This document shows, piece after piece, positions 34,310-45,755 of a stretch of DNA of 64,000 nt. Each line of letters opens with the position of its first letter. The stretch's first letter is position 1. Source of the stretch: Inonotus obliquus (taxonomy: Eukaryota; Basidiomycota; Agaricomycetes; Hymenochaetales; Hymenochaetaceae); contig JAJHTX010000006.1 in the NCBI GenBank assembly GCA_032164295.1, positions 1,488,001 through 1,552,000 on the forward strand. The letters are read 5' to 3'. The notes below the pieces were generated by a model. The model saw only the letters and a program-made list of their open reading frames with translations. It was not told where the DNA came from and did not search any database. The position numbers were made by a program, and so were the translations under genes.

Positions 34310-37300
34310 ATGGCAACAAACAATAATCGCTATTTTCCTCAAGATGGCGGCTACTCGTCCGTCTCGTTAACACATCCAGAAAACGCTGCAAGCAATGAGC
34401 CATCTCCATCAACAGCGTATCCGCACCCGTTCAGTAGACAATCAACTGACGACAACGCACGCAGCGACTCTTTCTCAATGCACTCGCGTGCACCTCTTGC
34501 ACCCCGAGCAGGCGCCGAGCCAATGCCGACAATACCGGGCATGCCAGTCCCGAATGACTATCCCCAAGCTAGTGCCAGACAAGGCGAATCCCAAACTAGA
34601 CCCGGCATGAGTCACCGTGCTCAGAATTCAAGTTGGGATCTCTTAGCCGGATTGAGAAAGGAAGCTGAGGGATTTGATTCGCGTAACGCAAGCGAATCGC
34701 ATTTACGCTTCGCTCAGGGGGATATACCAAACACAAAAGTCAGTCGAATCGGACCTGAATGTCCGAGTTGAGCACTGAACGACATGTTCTAGTTTACAAG
34801 GATTTACAATTACCTTCTCAATGTATCGATCGTGACGCGCTGGACGCTGTTCATTGTGCCAGTTCTTGCTTTACTATGGATTCCTGGAATACTTGGTATC
34901 ACAACTTTCCCGAATGCAACGGTAATTGCTGGTCTTCCTTCGTTTGTTTGGCATTCACGGGGAATTCTCAACAGGTCGGGAACGTTAAACTGTTATGGTG
35001 GTCAATCTGGCTTTCGGTACTTTGGGCAGGTGAGTAATTCTGATCTGACGTGTTACGGTATCTTCAACTCTGTTTTCACAGGATGGTGGGGATCTTTGGC
35101 GGCAGCGTATGGAACTGTCACTATGTCCATCGTATTTAGACTCACTAGCATCGTAGCCGGGTTTTACCCCGGATTGCCAGGCATACAATTGGTCTAGTTG
35201 CTGTAGGAACGAGGAAATACATAGATTGGCTCTCAGTCCTCGTTCGGTGAGCAGCTATCCATTGCTTTTGAACAATTTCTTATATTCAAATGCGAACTTT
35301 CGATGAATTAATTGCAGATACGTGGCATTGTTCGGATGGACCTTGCTCATCTGGATCACGTATAACCCGTTAATCGACAACCGAACCATCGGGGAAAAGC
35401 CAGCAGGGATCTCATTCATTGCGAACTTGCTATTCGGGTTGTTTCTTTGCGCAAGTCTGCTGCTTTTTGAGAAATTCTCGATACAGTGGATCGCTGGAAA
35501 GTTTCATGAGAGGTCATACGCCGGTGAGATCGACATTCCTTCGTTAAGAACATATTTTGAAATTTGTCTGACTTACCTATTCGTACTTATTTCATATAGA
35601 ACGAATTGCGGACCAGAAGCTTGCAATTAGGATCCTGGTTACCTTGTATTCCCACTCATCCGAAGTATCAGGACGGCCGGATACACTGAAGGATCGTGAT
35701 GCAGCACAGAAACCAGCACCCGTGGATCCGAAGAAATTTTTCAAGATAGCGCTGAAGGGCGTCCGTGCAGCAGCTACCACGACGACCACAGCACTCGGAA
35801 ATGTGGCTTCCGAGATCGCCGGCAGGTAATGCAACAAATTAATTTCAATTTCGTCATATGGAATCTGCTAATGAATCGCTAATAGCTCAGTTCTGCAACC
35901 GAACTCCCCTCAAGCGATGGTACAGACAGCCCTGAGATCTGCGAACAAGACCAGACTGCTAGCGCGCCGCTTGTTTTATTCTTTCTGCCAGCCGGGAGCA
36001 GATAGCCTCGTGCTGACGGATATTGCCCCGTTCTTCTCTTCGTATGAATCCAGCAGTGCTGCTTTCGCTCTCTTCGACAGGGATAGCAATGGGGATGTAA
36101 CCCGCGAGGAGGTTGAACTAGCATGTCTGTGAGTCCACCGTGTCTTTGACCTAATTGACAACTGATTTATGCGAGACATATAGTGATGTTCACCGTGAAC
36201 AACTATCAATTGAACATTCTATGCGTGATCTGGACTCCGCAGTCGGCCGCCTTGATAACATTCTCATGACTTTGTATATTTTCGTGGCTGCACTTATCAT
36301 AGGTATGTTTCTCCCCTTCGATTCGCTGTACAGACTCATCAATCATCCGTTCATCCATTTAGTCGTCGTCCTCGATAGGCAATTCGTTTCACTTCTGACC
36401 GGAGCGGGGGCATTCATTCTTGGTTTGAGTTGGCTCATCGGAGGTTCTTTGCAAGAAGTGCTCTCCAGTATCATTTTCTTGTTCATCAAGCATCCATATG
36501 ATGTCGGAGACCGTGTTGTGATATCAAAGGATCCGAAGGAGACCTATACGGTGAAGGAAATCAGGTTGCTCAGCACGGTCTTCATAGACAGTAATAACTG
36601 CTTGGTTCAAGCGCCGAACTCAGTTTTGACAACTCTAGTAAGCTACAATCCTGGAAACGCAGACGCAAACTTCCAACTAATTGTGTCGATGCATAGCTTA
36701 TCAACAACATCCGAAGAAGTCCACAGATGAGCGAGACGTTTGAATTTGACGTTGCTTATGACACGACATTCGAGCAGATTGAGCAACTTCGCACAAAAAT
36801 GCTTGCTTTCGTGCGCGCTGAGCAGCGCGACTTCTTGCCAAGCTTTGACGTTATCGTAAAAGACATCCCCGAGCAGGAAAAGATGACGCTTAGTGCAGAC
36901 ATCAAGTACAAATCTAATTGGCAACAAGGCGGTCTGAAAGGTTCGCATCTGTACTGTTCAGTCTTCCGTCCGCCGGTTGCTCACGGATTGTCACAGTTAA
37001 GCGTCGTAACAAGTGGATATGTGCACTGAAGACATCTCTTGCCGAGTTGGAGATATTCGGACCTGCGGGTAATCCAAATGCAGAGAAGGCACCAAAGATG
37101 TATACTGAAGTTCCTTGGGACGAAGTAAGGAGGAAAGAAGAGGAGAAAAAGCGACGCGAGGCCGCCCGAGTTTCCATCGTGAAGTCCGAGTACGATTTTG
37201 CGGATAAGAATGCAGCCGCTAGTGAGTCGGTTTTCTTATAGGATCTATTTGGTTGTGTGCTGACTTTCCATGAAGTGAACGGGGAGGATGTCTTTGGTGA

Positions 37301-37577
37301 AGCTGAACAGGTTCGAATCATTATGTTAACTTGCTGCGACTCCTTCTGACCAAATTCACTTTAGATGTACATGCCAGACCCAAGACGTGGTTACACGGAT
37401 GGTTCTACACCAGGATCATCTGGCATAGCGACAAGAAGCAATTCATCCGGTCCAGGCAGAATGACGATGCCTGGTCCTCCTCCTCCAATGCCATTACCTC
37501 ACACACCTGAGACTTATGAAATGACTTCTGCCGGCACTAGTCGCCTTAGGACACAGGGCGGCAGTTCACAGGTATGA
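34310..37577 (+). CDS. MscS-family mechanosensitive channel with EF-hand
   Basis: Fungal Msy1/Msy2-like channel, in S. pombe located in the ER and used against hypo-osmotic shock. Fourteen exons: 34310-34738, 34793-34921, 34975-35029, 35082-35124, 35181-35246, 35318-35523, 35600-35825, 35886-36128, 36184-36302, 36363-36637, 36697-36940, 36997-37221, 37276-37310, 37365-37577; 2508 nt, 835 aa. A disordered cytosolic N-terminus (about 145 aa) precedes four hydrophobic segments. The marker HTIGLVAVGTRKYIDWL lies between the second and third. A canonical EF-hand loop DRDSNGDVTREE sits near residue 450. The MscS core begins with LYIFVAALII, continues with the pore helix GAFILGLSWLIGGSLQEVL and HPYDVGDRV, and then the beta domain. 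The fourth intron uses a weak GTCC donor at 35125, chosen because only it restores the conserved block. The C-terminus is Pro/Gly-rich. Confidence 0.92.
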
Positions 37578-38008
37578 AAGGTTGGAGACCGTTGGTTTTG
37601 ACGTGACATGGACTCCAGTGTAGTATAGTGGAATGTGGGCATTGGATGATACTTAGATCTTGCATACTTGTCTGAAGCACTTCTTTTGTATTGCATCCGA
37701 AGTTCAGCTGGCTGAGCGGGCATGTATATACATATTTCCTTGGAAATATCAGTAGAAAATTACAACATGTTTTATCTCATCCCCCATCGATCCTTCGGGT
37801 GTTGATCCGAGCGGATCAGAACGGTTGCCCGCGTGGGAGCACGTGAGTGACTAACCCCCCTACGTTCCCGAGTATTTTTGGTGTCTCTGTTCTCTGTATG
37901 CGCTGAACTATCCGCTCAAGCTCCCACAAGTTATGCATGTTTCTATCCTCTAATAGTACAGCTCCACACACACACACGCACACAACCTTCTCATCGACTC
38001 TATTATAA
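37578..38008. other. intergenic, nothing recognised
   Basis: 431 bp between the channel and the RraA-family gene, both on the plus strand. It contains a CA-rich stretch (ACACACACACGCACACAAC, 37967-37985) just before the RraA start and a TATAAA-like element at 38003-38008. Confidence 0.45.
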
Positions 38009-39017
38009 ATGCTTCGTTCAGCACTACCACGGACTCTCTCACTTCTCCGTCAAATGTCCACTACAACATCAACGACATCAGCTTCAACCTCCTCGGCACT
38101 CTCACAATTCTCGACATGCGAATTATCAGATGCGCTTATCAAGATCGGGTTACCGCACGGTGGCCATATACCGGACATTCGAAGGCAATCAAAGTATGAA
38201 GGTAGTATCGATGAAAGGATTTGTGGACCTGCGTATACGGTGAAGATGGTGCTGTCGAATGAGAAAGACGCTCCAAAGCTCAATGAACACTACGTCGATA
38301 CTGCGGAGAGTGGTTCCGTAATCGTTATCAACGCCCCTCCTCGTACGTTATTCTTATTCGTTTTGGTTATTCCAATTCGTCCTTATCTTGTACTTCGTCC
38401 TTCTTACGCGTGCTTCTGGTGTGAAATATGTTGGTTGACTTGACGAATGCTTGGCATTGTCGTCTTTCTTCTTGTAGTGACGAAGAATGCGGTATGGGGA
38501 GGTCTGATGAGTATAGGCGCACAGGCTCGGGGAGCGCTGGGTGTAATCATATCCGGTCGTTGTCGGTAATTGTGGATGCTTCCTGTAACCGCTCTTCTTT
38601 CGTTGACAATACCATATTCAGGGACGTTGCTGAACACAGAGACGCGCGATTCCCGGTATTCGCGCGAGGAACGTCAACTCTCGTGAGTCACAAGCACTTA
38701 CGCAAACGGGTTCTCAAGCTAACCTAATCAAACTCAATCATTTCAAGGGTCAATACCCCTTCACGCGGCCTTCAGCAATTCAGGTCCCTTTAACGATTCA
38801 GCCTGAACCCGCGGGGTGCGAGTTCCCCGAAATCACCGTCAGACCGGGAGACTTCATCGTAGCAGACGAAGACGGAGTTGTCTGTGTACCGGCCAACTCG
38901 GTACCCGTGGTGATACAGCTAGCTGAACAAGGACGAGAAGCTGATGCACGCTGCGCGGAAGATATCAAAGCTGGTCTAGGCGTTCGGGCAAGCTTTAAGA
39001 AGCATAGGGGAAAATAA
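38009..39017 (+). CDS. RraA-family protein (HMG/CHA aldolase-like)
   Basis: Class II aldolase-like fold shared by 4-hydroxy-4-methyl-2-oxoglutarate aldolase, oxaloacetate decarboxylase and bacterial RraA. Four exons (38009-38342, 38478-38565, 38622-38682, 38748-39017) give 250 aa. Motifs: FSTCELSDALIKIGLP, ICGPAYTVK, TKNAVWGGLMSIGAQARGA, and the metal/substrate motif GRCRDVAEHRD, in which the intron splits the R codon before D. Then VRPGDFIVADEDGVVCVP. The first 17 residues are basic and amphipathic (MLRSALPRTLSLLRQMS), consistent with a mitochondrial presequence. A second ATG at 38054 would give a cytosolic form. The exact reaction cannot be decided from sequence. Confidence 0.88.
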
Positions 39018-39296
39018 TAATCTAGCACAAGATGTGTTCAGTGTAATTCTACTCATTCAGCAGCAAAACTATTCTCTCGAGGCCCAAATATTCTAGATGT
39101 AAAGGAAAGGTAGGTTAAGCAAATATGTTAGAGACGATCCATGAAGTTCAATCGTATCATGGTGTGTTGGGGTTCTAGTCTAGTGCGGGATATGTGCATG
39201 GTGACAAGAAACTATTCCAATCGAAATCAAGAATAGTTTCCGAGCCCGGATAGTAGAACTAGTATGTACGCGGAGGTGATATTTGGGCGGGAAGCC

Positions 39297-41556
39297 TCAA
39301 TCTGCAAGAGGGTCCGAGGCGAACCCAAGTCGCTCTTGGGCCCACCTGAATAATACTCTCCCCAGGATATACGGATTCATAAACTCTCCCGGAGCACCCA
39401 AGAAGTTAATTACTCGATAAAACACATCGTTGATTTTCTCATCCTGCGTTGAGCCAAATTAATCATCCTCCTTCATAGAGTCAGGTTAGGACTTACCGTC
39501 AATGAGAGTATCATTATGCTTATCGAGAGTTTGGCCGCCAGATATTCATCGCTGTGCTTCTCGCCTTCGACGGGCACAGTAGTAGGAAAGAGATAATCTA
39601 AGTATAACGATTAATTAAAACTTGAATCAGAAGCACTAAGCCGAGTAAACGCACCGGCCGGTTTGGTTCCTTCCCTATCGTCAGTCAAATATCTCAATCT
39701 TTTGCCATTCGGAGAGACGTTGTTTGCGGCTTACCATGCAACAGCAGTTTTACGAGCCTGTTCTTTGAAAAATTGGGCGCCAAATCCTGAGGGAACCACT
39801 GTAGAATTTATCACTCTTCGCGACCGAAGAACACTGTCCAGAGACGCAGCACACATAAGCGCCTTGGAGCATCCTTGTCTAGAAGCTGGATGAGCGGTGC
39901 GGAACGGAAGTATCATGTATTCAAGACATACCCGAATGTTGGATTGACTTGCATTACCGAATCTCCGACAGCGACAAAGTTTGAAGGAACTTGTGCAGCT
40001 TTCTCGTATCGAATCCAGGATAATGATGCTATCGAACGAGTCATCAGAGAACATTTGATCCGCGGGGTTCTGAACATACGCACGGTATTTTGTCGTTACA
40101 TACTCTGCCTGATCTTTAACCTCGTACAAGACATCGAGCAGGTCCATGAACCACTTGGGAACCTTCTCGATGGGATTGAAGTCAATGGCGAAGAAGTCTT
40201 TTAGCTCGTCGATTTCCGGGAGTGGCAGTTCTCCCCAGGTTCCGACCATAATTCGAACTACGACAATTGTCAGAAATTTAGGGCTGCACAAAGCATGAAC
40301 AGACATACTGCGATGACCCTCTACCCTATCAGCGAAGACGCTCTTCCTCCCTTTACCAAGGAATGGTTCGAAAGTCCAAAACCACCCGACATTCTTGTAG
40401 CCGCCAGGAATAGGTATCTTTTCGCGAAGTCCGGGCGGTATATAGAAATAGAACGTGCGTGTCTGCTGGTCCGTATAATATGATAACCGCAATTTTGGAT
40501 CATCCAGAGCCAGACGACCATGGGTAGGCTTGTCCGCGTTAACGCTCAGTCGCTTGAGCCACTTTAGACCTGCCTGACTTGCTCCAGTGCAATCTTTTTG
40601 AACAATGCAGCGCCAATCCTTAGACCCTCCCACAATAGAGATACGATCGGAGAATACGTACCAGCAATCAGCGCCGCGGGTATCGTCTTCTCCGAGTTAT
40701 CGGGCAAGCGAACGACTACGGACGACAAATTATGCAAATTCCCTTCAACGCCTTTTACTGTTCCCGCCATCCATCGGATACGAGGCGTGTTCTGCAGAAC
40801 CAAGCGGCGCAACAGTCTCTCCGCTGACTCACGTGTCATATAGAAGCTTCGAATATACTCTCCGTCGTTTCCCTTCGTGGTACGAGCTAGTCGCATTCCG
40901 AAAAGAAACGCCGGAAACTCAGATTTTCCGACGCTTGCAATAAGTGTTGTTAGGAAGTCGGAATGTGGTACGAAACATGTAGCAACTCACCGGCCGTCCA
41001 TTTTCTTAATCTCATCATCCACAAATGGATAAAGTAACTTGAGAGCAGCGTATGTTAACGGTTGGAATGCTGCAATTAGAATAAGACCATTATGAAATCT
41101 TGAGATATTTTGTCTTCCATACCATGTGTAACCTTGTACTGGAAAACTCTTGATCTCGGATGAATTCTACTACCCTCTATGACTTCTCCGTTGACATCAT
41201 ATATCGGAGCGGTCCCTTCGGACGTCGCTAGCCACTCCTCGGGCTCAACGATAAGGACGTCCTCAAAGTGATCAGCAAGAAATCGAGCACTCCACAATCC
41301 AGAGAAACTGGCAGCAGACGATAAATTCAGATGCAGTGCGCTCTTAGAAGACCAGCGCTCACCTTCCTCCGCAAACAACAGCAGTGCCCTTAATTCGCTT
41401 GCCATCCGGTCTCGCCCGCCCAAGATTAGGAAGGTCAAGCATGACCGTCGTCGTTTTGAGCAAGTAATGGCGAATGAGGTAGCCAGAGCATTTCCAGAGA
41501 GTGACGAGAGCAAGGATATCCAGGGCATATATTGCCCCCTGCGAGATGATAGCCAT
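39297..41556 (-). CDS. FAD-dependent oxidoreductase, one apparent frame break
   Basis: Exons 41363-41556, 41123-41307, 40991-41069, 40662-40933, 40309-40593, 40084-40257, 39932-40028, 39735-39878, 39655-39674, 39497-39598, 39297-39443. A membrane-like N-terminus (ALDILALVTLW) precedes the Rossmann motif VVCGGSFSGLWSARFLADHF and VEPEEW. Later come ADCTGASQAGLKW, VAVGDSVMQVNPTFGQGCSKA (the FAD-ribityl GD motif) and a C-terminal NDVFYRVINFL. The arrangement is that of flavoprotein monooxygenases and related fungal FAD/NAD(P)-binding proteins of unknown substrate. The exons sum to 1699 nt, one more than a multiple of three. The extra base lies near 39540, where the frame of the 3' part (LAAKLSISI...) is displaced from the 5' part. 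This is either a recent mutation or a sequence error; about 565 aa if intact. Confidence 0.78.
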
Positions 41557-42117
41557 GGTTGGTTGAAAGTGAGAAGGAGGCGATTTGCATGTAGGAGGGG
41601 AGCTTGCTAGCTGAGTGTCAATATGATTATATACTAGACTCTGTCAGCTAGTACTAGTGGGTGCTAGTATACGAAATGTTTCTACCGACCGGAAAAGAAT
41701 CCGCTTTTCCCGAGAATTTGGTGCTTGGTTACTCGACCCTAATTCAAGTGAAACGGAGCAGTCGAGGAGGGCTAGGCTAACCGCATCAGATCTAAGAGAA
41801 AATCGGAAGAAAACAAACTGCCTGAGAAAATTGATGGCACAGTGATCTGAGGGAGCCATTTGTGGCACAAACAAGCTTGAAAGAACTGATCGAACAAGTA
41901 AGGAACCAGATCTATTCAGATTTCTTAGCCTTCTCACGGTCCTTTTACTTACATAAACCCCTCGCGGAATCAAATGAACTCTCGGATAAAAACTTTAACG
42001 ACTCTGGAGGAGTAATCATGAACTAGTCAAGGCAAGACAAGCCAAGAATATAGTATATAATCAAACAGAATTCCAACTTATTGAAAGTATACACGTGCAC
42101 TTTGGGAGTCCACCCGC
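41557..42117. other. intergenic, nothing recognised
   Basis: 561 bp upstream of the oxidoreductase ATG and beyond the stop of the polymerase gene. It should contain the oxidoreductase promoter (TATATA near 41629) and the polymerase 3' UTR. No frame with family resemblance. Confidence 0.45.
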
Positions 42118-45009
42118 TCATCTACCTGGATCCTTCTGATATGGGATAACCATCGTTGAAACAGCGGCAGAGGACGCCTCCATGATAGCACATCGGCTCA
42201 AACAATAATCTAGATGAGCGTTCAAACCAGAATTGTCCGTCTCAAGTTTGCGCGAGCAGATCGGGCATTCTATCACCTCATGCGTACTATTCGTGCTCGA
42301 ATTTGCAATCGTATCCGAAATTGGTTGAACTGAAGACGCTCGACTTCCGAACGCGGGAGATTTTGCTCTTGGAGACTTCCGTTCGCTTGCTTTTTCTGAC
42401 ATTATATAAGGTTGTTCACTTTTGCTGCGTTTCGCGGGACCAAGCGAAAGGACCGGACGATCCTGCGAAATCGCACTGTTCGGCTTCTTGAATTTTGCTC
42501 GTGTGCTTGGTCTGTCGTTTCCTATCTTAACGACACTTGATGTTGCATACCTGTATCGAAAACTTGGAACATCTTGCACCTCTTGCAGTTCCCGACTTTC
42601 ATCAGACTCGGAGCGCTTGCTTCTCTCTTCGTCGCTTTCTTCGTTGTCATCCAGTTCGTCTTCGTCTTTTCCAGTTTGACCAACTAGCTCTTCTTCCTCT
42701 TCTTCGCTCCCGTCCACAACAATCGGCTTGATATTTGAATATCCGTCCCGCATTCGGTGACGCTTAACTGGACTATCGGAAAATTCACTCGTGCTATCAG
42801 GCTGTACGTCCAATTTCCTTTTCTTGGACGGAGACCCGCCACCTGATTCTGATCCAAAATACTGATACAAAAAGCATGTTAGTGAAAATAAGGGTGCAAA
42901 GGGTCCCCACTTACACGTTTTATCCCTTGGTCAACGGGGGCGCGGAGATCAAGGAGTTCTGTGACTCTGAGCCCGAGAAGTCTGACGCGGAGCGGAAGAT
43001 AAGGTTTGATGAGCTCCTTGCCGATCTACAACGAAGCAGGCTCAGTATTGTTCGTGCAGAAACCGATATACATACGTTCAGCAGGTCCTCTTTTTTTGAA
43101 ATCCAACGTTCAAATGTTGCTCGGCGCGTATGGACTGAAGAAAATCACGAGATGAAAGTGCATCCTTATTTCATACCTTGGGAAGTACCTACCTCGGAAG
43201 GTATCAAGCTTGTAGGTGAGTATAACGACCTTTCCGGCCCATCCTTCGATTTCCAAGTCACGTTCCAAAAGAGACGCGATATACTCCAATTTTTGGAATA
43301 TAGCTTCTTTCGTGTCCACGGCTCGAAACGTCCTATTGGCGAGAGCCTCAGGTATTTTCAGGCCTTTGCAGAAATTTCACACACCTTGAGACTCCAACGC
43401 TTTTGCGCTCTTCCCGCTGATATGGCTGGATCAGAGTAGGAGATAATCCCAAGTGAGCGTCAAACAGGAAATCAACAGCAAATCTCCGAGGCATAAGCCA
43501 AATGACGGCTCGAGCATCTCTGATGTCACCGCAAGTCTAAGCCACTTCCGTCAGAAAATCTGATCAAGTTCTCACTATCCCGCAAACCTTGACTCCGATA
43601 GCCTCCAGAACCCTCTCACCAACACGTCCTATTCCAGGAACTTTGCGAACGGGGAGTTCCCGCATAAATTCCATGACAGCTTCTCGCGTAAAAGGCATTT
43701 GAAATTGGCCATTGGGTTTATTCTGAGCTAAGGGTTAGTTCGTGTGGTGTCAAGTAGGAGAGCGATTCACCCTGTCGGAGCATATCTTCGCGAGATAGTC
43801 AGTAATATCTGCGACGAGAACCTGAGTCTGCGAACCTTCGCTAACATCTAATCCGAATCAGGTTTGTGAATCAACTTTGACGAAGAAATGATACGTACCA
43901 TGTTTGGCGCAATACCAGCACTCGCTGTCAAGTTGGTTTCCTCGAGAACCTTAGCACGTAGCTCTTGGACGCATTCTTCAGCAGTAATATTATGCTTTTG
44001 TAGGTGCTTCGTGATGCTGAGAAGAATGACTTATGCCAGAGGAAATCAGACATCAAGAGGGTAGCGTACTTCAAATATGCTTCATCACTTCCGGCCACGT
44101 ACAAACAGGAGTCATATCGCTTGCAGACATTCATCACTTTCTCCGACATGATGGCGACACGTTTGTAGTCGACAGGCACGAGGATGAGCTCGGGGCAAAG
44201 CCTTTTGGCGATGTACTCTGGGTGGAAGAATATATCTGGTAATGACTTCTATCAAGACAGACTCTACTTACCAGGTTGACCAGCACGCACACCAAACTTT
44301 CGAGCTTCATACGATCCTGTCGTGACGACACCCAGACCAACCTGTAGCCAATGGTCTAAATATCTTGATCATAGGAAGCATCAGGAGTACACACAACTGC
44401 AAAAGGCTTATCCTTGAGTTCAGGATTATGTTGAAGCTCAACATTGGCAAAGAAGGCATCCATGTCAATATGGACAATGGATTGAGTCAAATCTCGCTTC
44501 GACTCCTTCTCCGCGAACTATGGATCACTTAGGAATCATAAGTGGCTTAATGGAAATAGCAATACTTACCAGGCGGTCAACCTTCGCCTCCACTCGAGCT
44601 AACTAGAGTTAATAATCCATAAGGGTGTACACCAAGCAATGCTGGCTCACGTATGTCAGACTCTCTCAAAAGCTCATCCCGCCGTTCTAGAATCTTGTTT
44701 ATGCGCTCTGTCCAATCCGCATCACGGCGTTTTTCGTTCTACAGAGTCGCTAGTTAGACATAGGTTTGCGCAGGAATGGTTGTTCCATGCGACTCTTGCC
44801 TCATAGAACTTCGATCCTTTAGATGCCTCAGCAATTCGGCGATTGATCTCAGCTTGATCTTGGCCAAATCTAATGCGGGCAGTCCAGCAGTAAGACATGT
44901 GCGTGCGTAGGACTTACCCAACTTTGTGGGCTGAAGGACCCGCGAGGCGTCTTAGGAATGTTGGATTTTGCGACTGTGCTATCTGAGAATCATCCTCATC
45001 GGGTTCCAT
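42118..45009 (-). CDS. POLK: Y-family DNA polymerase kappa with UBZ4 finger
   Basis: Translesion DNA polymerase of the DinB/kappa type. About 16 exons, about 700 aa, start ATG at 45009. Read order: kappa N-clasp ([16 protein letters not shown], then [15 protein letters not shown]), catalytic palm [27 protein letters not shown], second acidic motif GSDEAYLNIT, HhH region [18 protein letters not shown], little-finger part [16 protein letters not shown] and [11 protein letters not shown], then [12 protein letters not shown] long acidic/Ser-rich tail contains a UBZ4 zinc finger [20 protein letters not shown] followed by the last Cys (C-x2-C...H-x3-C), which should bind ubiquitinated PCNA. The intron at 44739-44799 has a GC donor (GAG|GCAAGA). 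Two neighbouring exons are 12 nt (43836-43847) and 15 nt (43771-43785). The stop is TGA 42118-42120. Confidence 0.92.
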
Positions 45010-45755
45010 CTCGTTCGGAAGAGAAGTGGGTTTATTGGAGGAGGAGCGGTGTATGCGGCTTAGTCTTTCTTAATTCCTAAGCGAACCCAACCTTTGCCAC
45101 AGATGGTGACTTCAACACAAAAGCGGATCACGTGGTTTACTTGCAGCACAAACATTGAAACAAACGATCTGAATTCTAATGAGGGCCATGGTTACAGGTA
45201 CAAGCCCCTCTCTGCTCTGCCGAGTGCAAAATAAAGCAAGCTGAATAGTTCCATGTAGTGACTTATGTTCATTGGAAGAGACTCTCCTGTGCATTTCTGC
45301 GTCCTCGAATATAATTGATGCTGCGAGGTGCTTACCTTGCTCACTAGTACTGGCTACTCCAGAACCCAATAAAACCCGTTCGAGAGCCACGAGAAAAAGG
45401 TAAATTACCCTCCTAGAAGTTTGGACTGAGAACATGAAGCTGAAGATTGGAAACCGACGAACGAAGATGCAAAAAGAGGGAGCTTTAGACCAGCGCAAGT
45501 AAACAGAAGTACTAGTAAGCTCGAGACTATACAGGCTGATAGCATCGTGACTTTCCACGTTGAAGGTCGGATAATAGAAGGAGAAAATAGCTGAGCTCAA
45601 GTAAGTAAGTATATGTTTGTTTGTTTCTTAATGTTTGACTGACGATATTGCCCTGGACGGCACGTGCTCGGTGAATTCCAAGCAAACAATGTTGACAAAC
45701 AAACAGATGACGAGCAGTCTCTGTTTATACAATTTCCTTCGACAACTGTAGTTGC
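45010..45755. promoter_or_regulatory. divergent promoter region, polymerase kappa/ATG6
   Basis: 746 bp between the two divergent ATGs. On the minus strand an ATG at 45545 opens a 137-nt frame to a GT donor at 45408, whose product starts like a signal peptide (SSLLVLLFTCAG). The rest cannot be joined without an 8-nt exon, so I do not call a gene. TTTGTTTGTTT repeats near 45615 are the only other feature. Confidence 0.45.

Noticed and set aside
45112..45600. 162-codon minus-strand frame upstream of ATG6
   Set aside because: It starts at TTG, and the better ATG-initiated reading would need an 8-nt exon; coding support is too weak.
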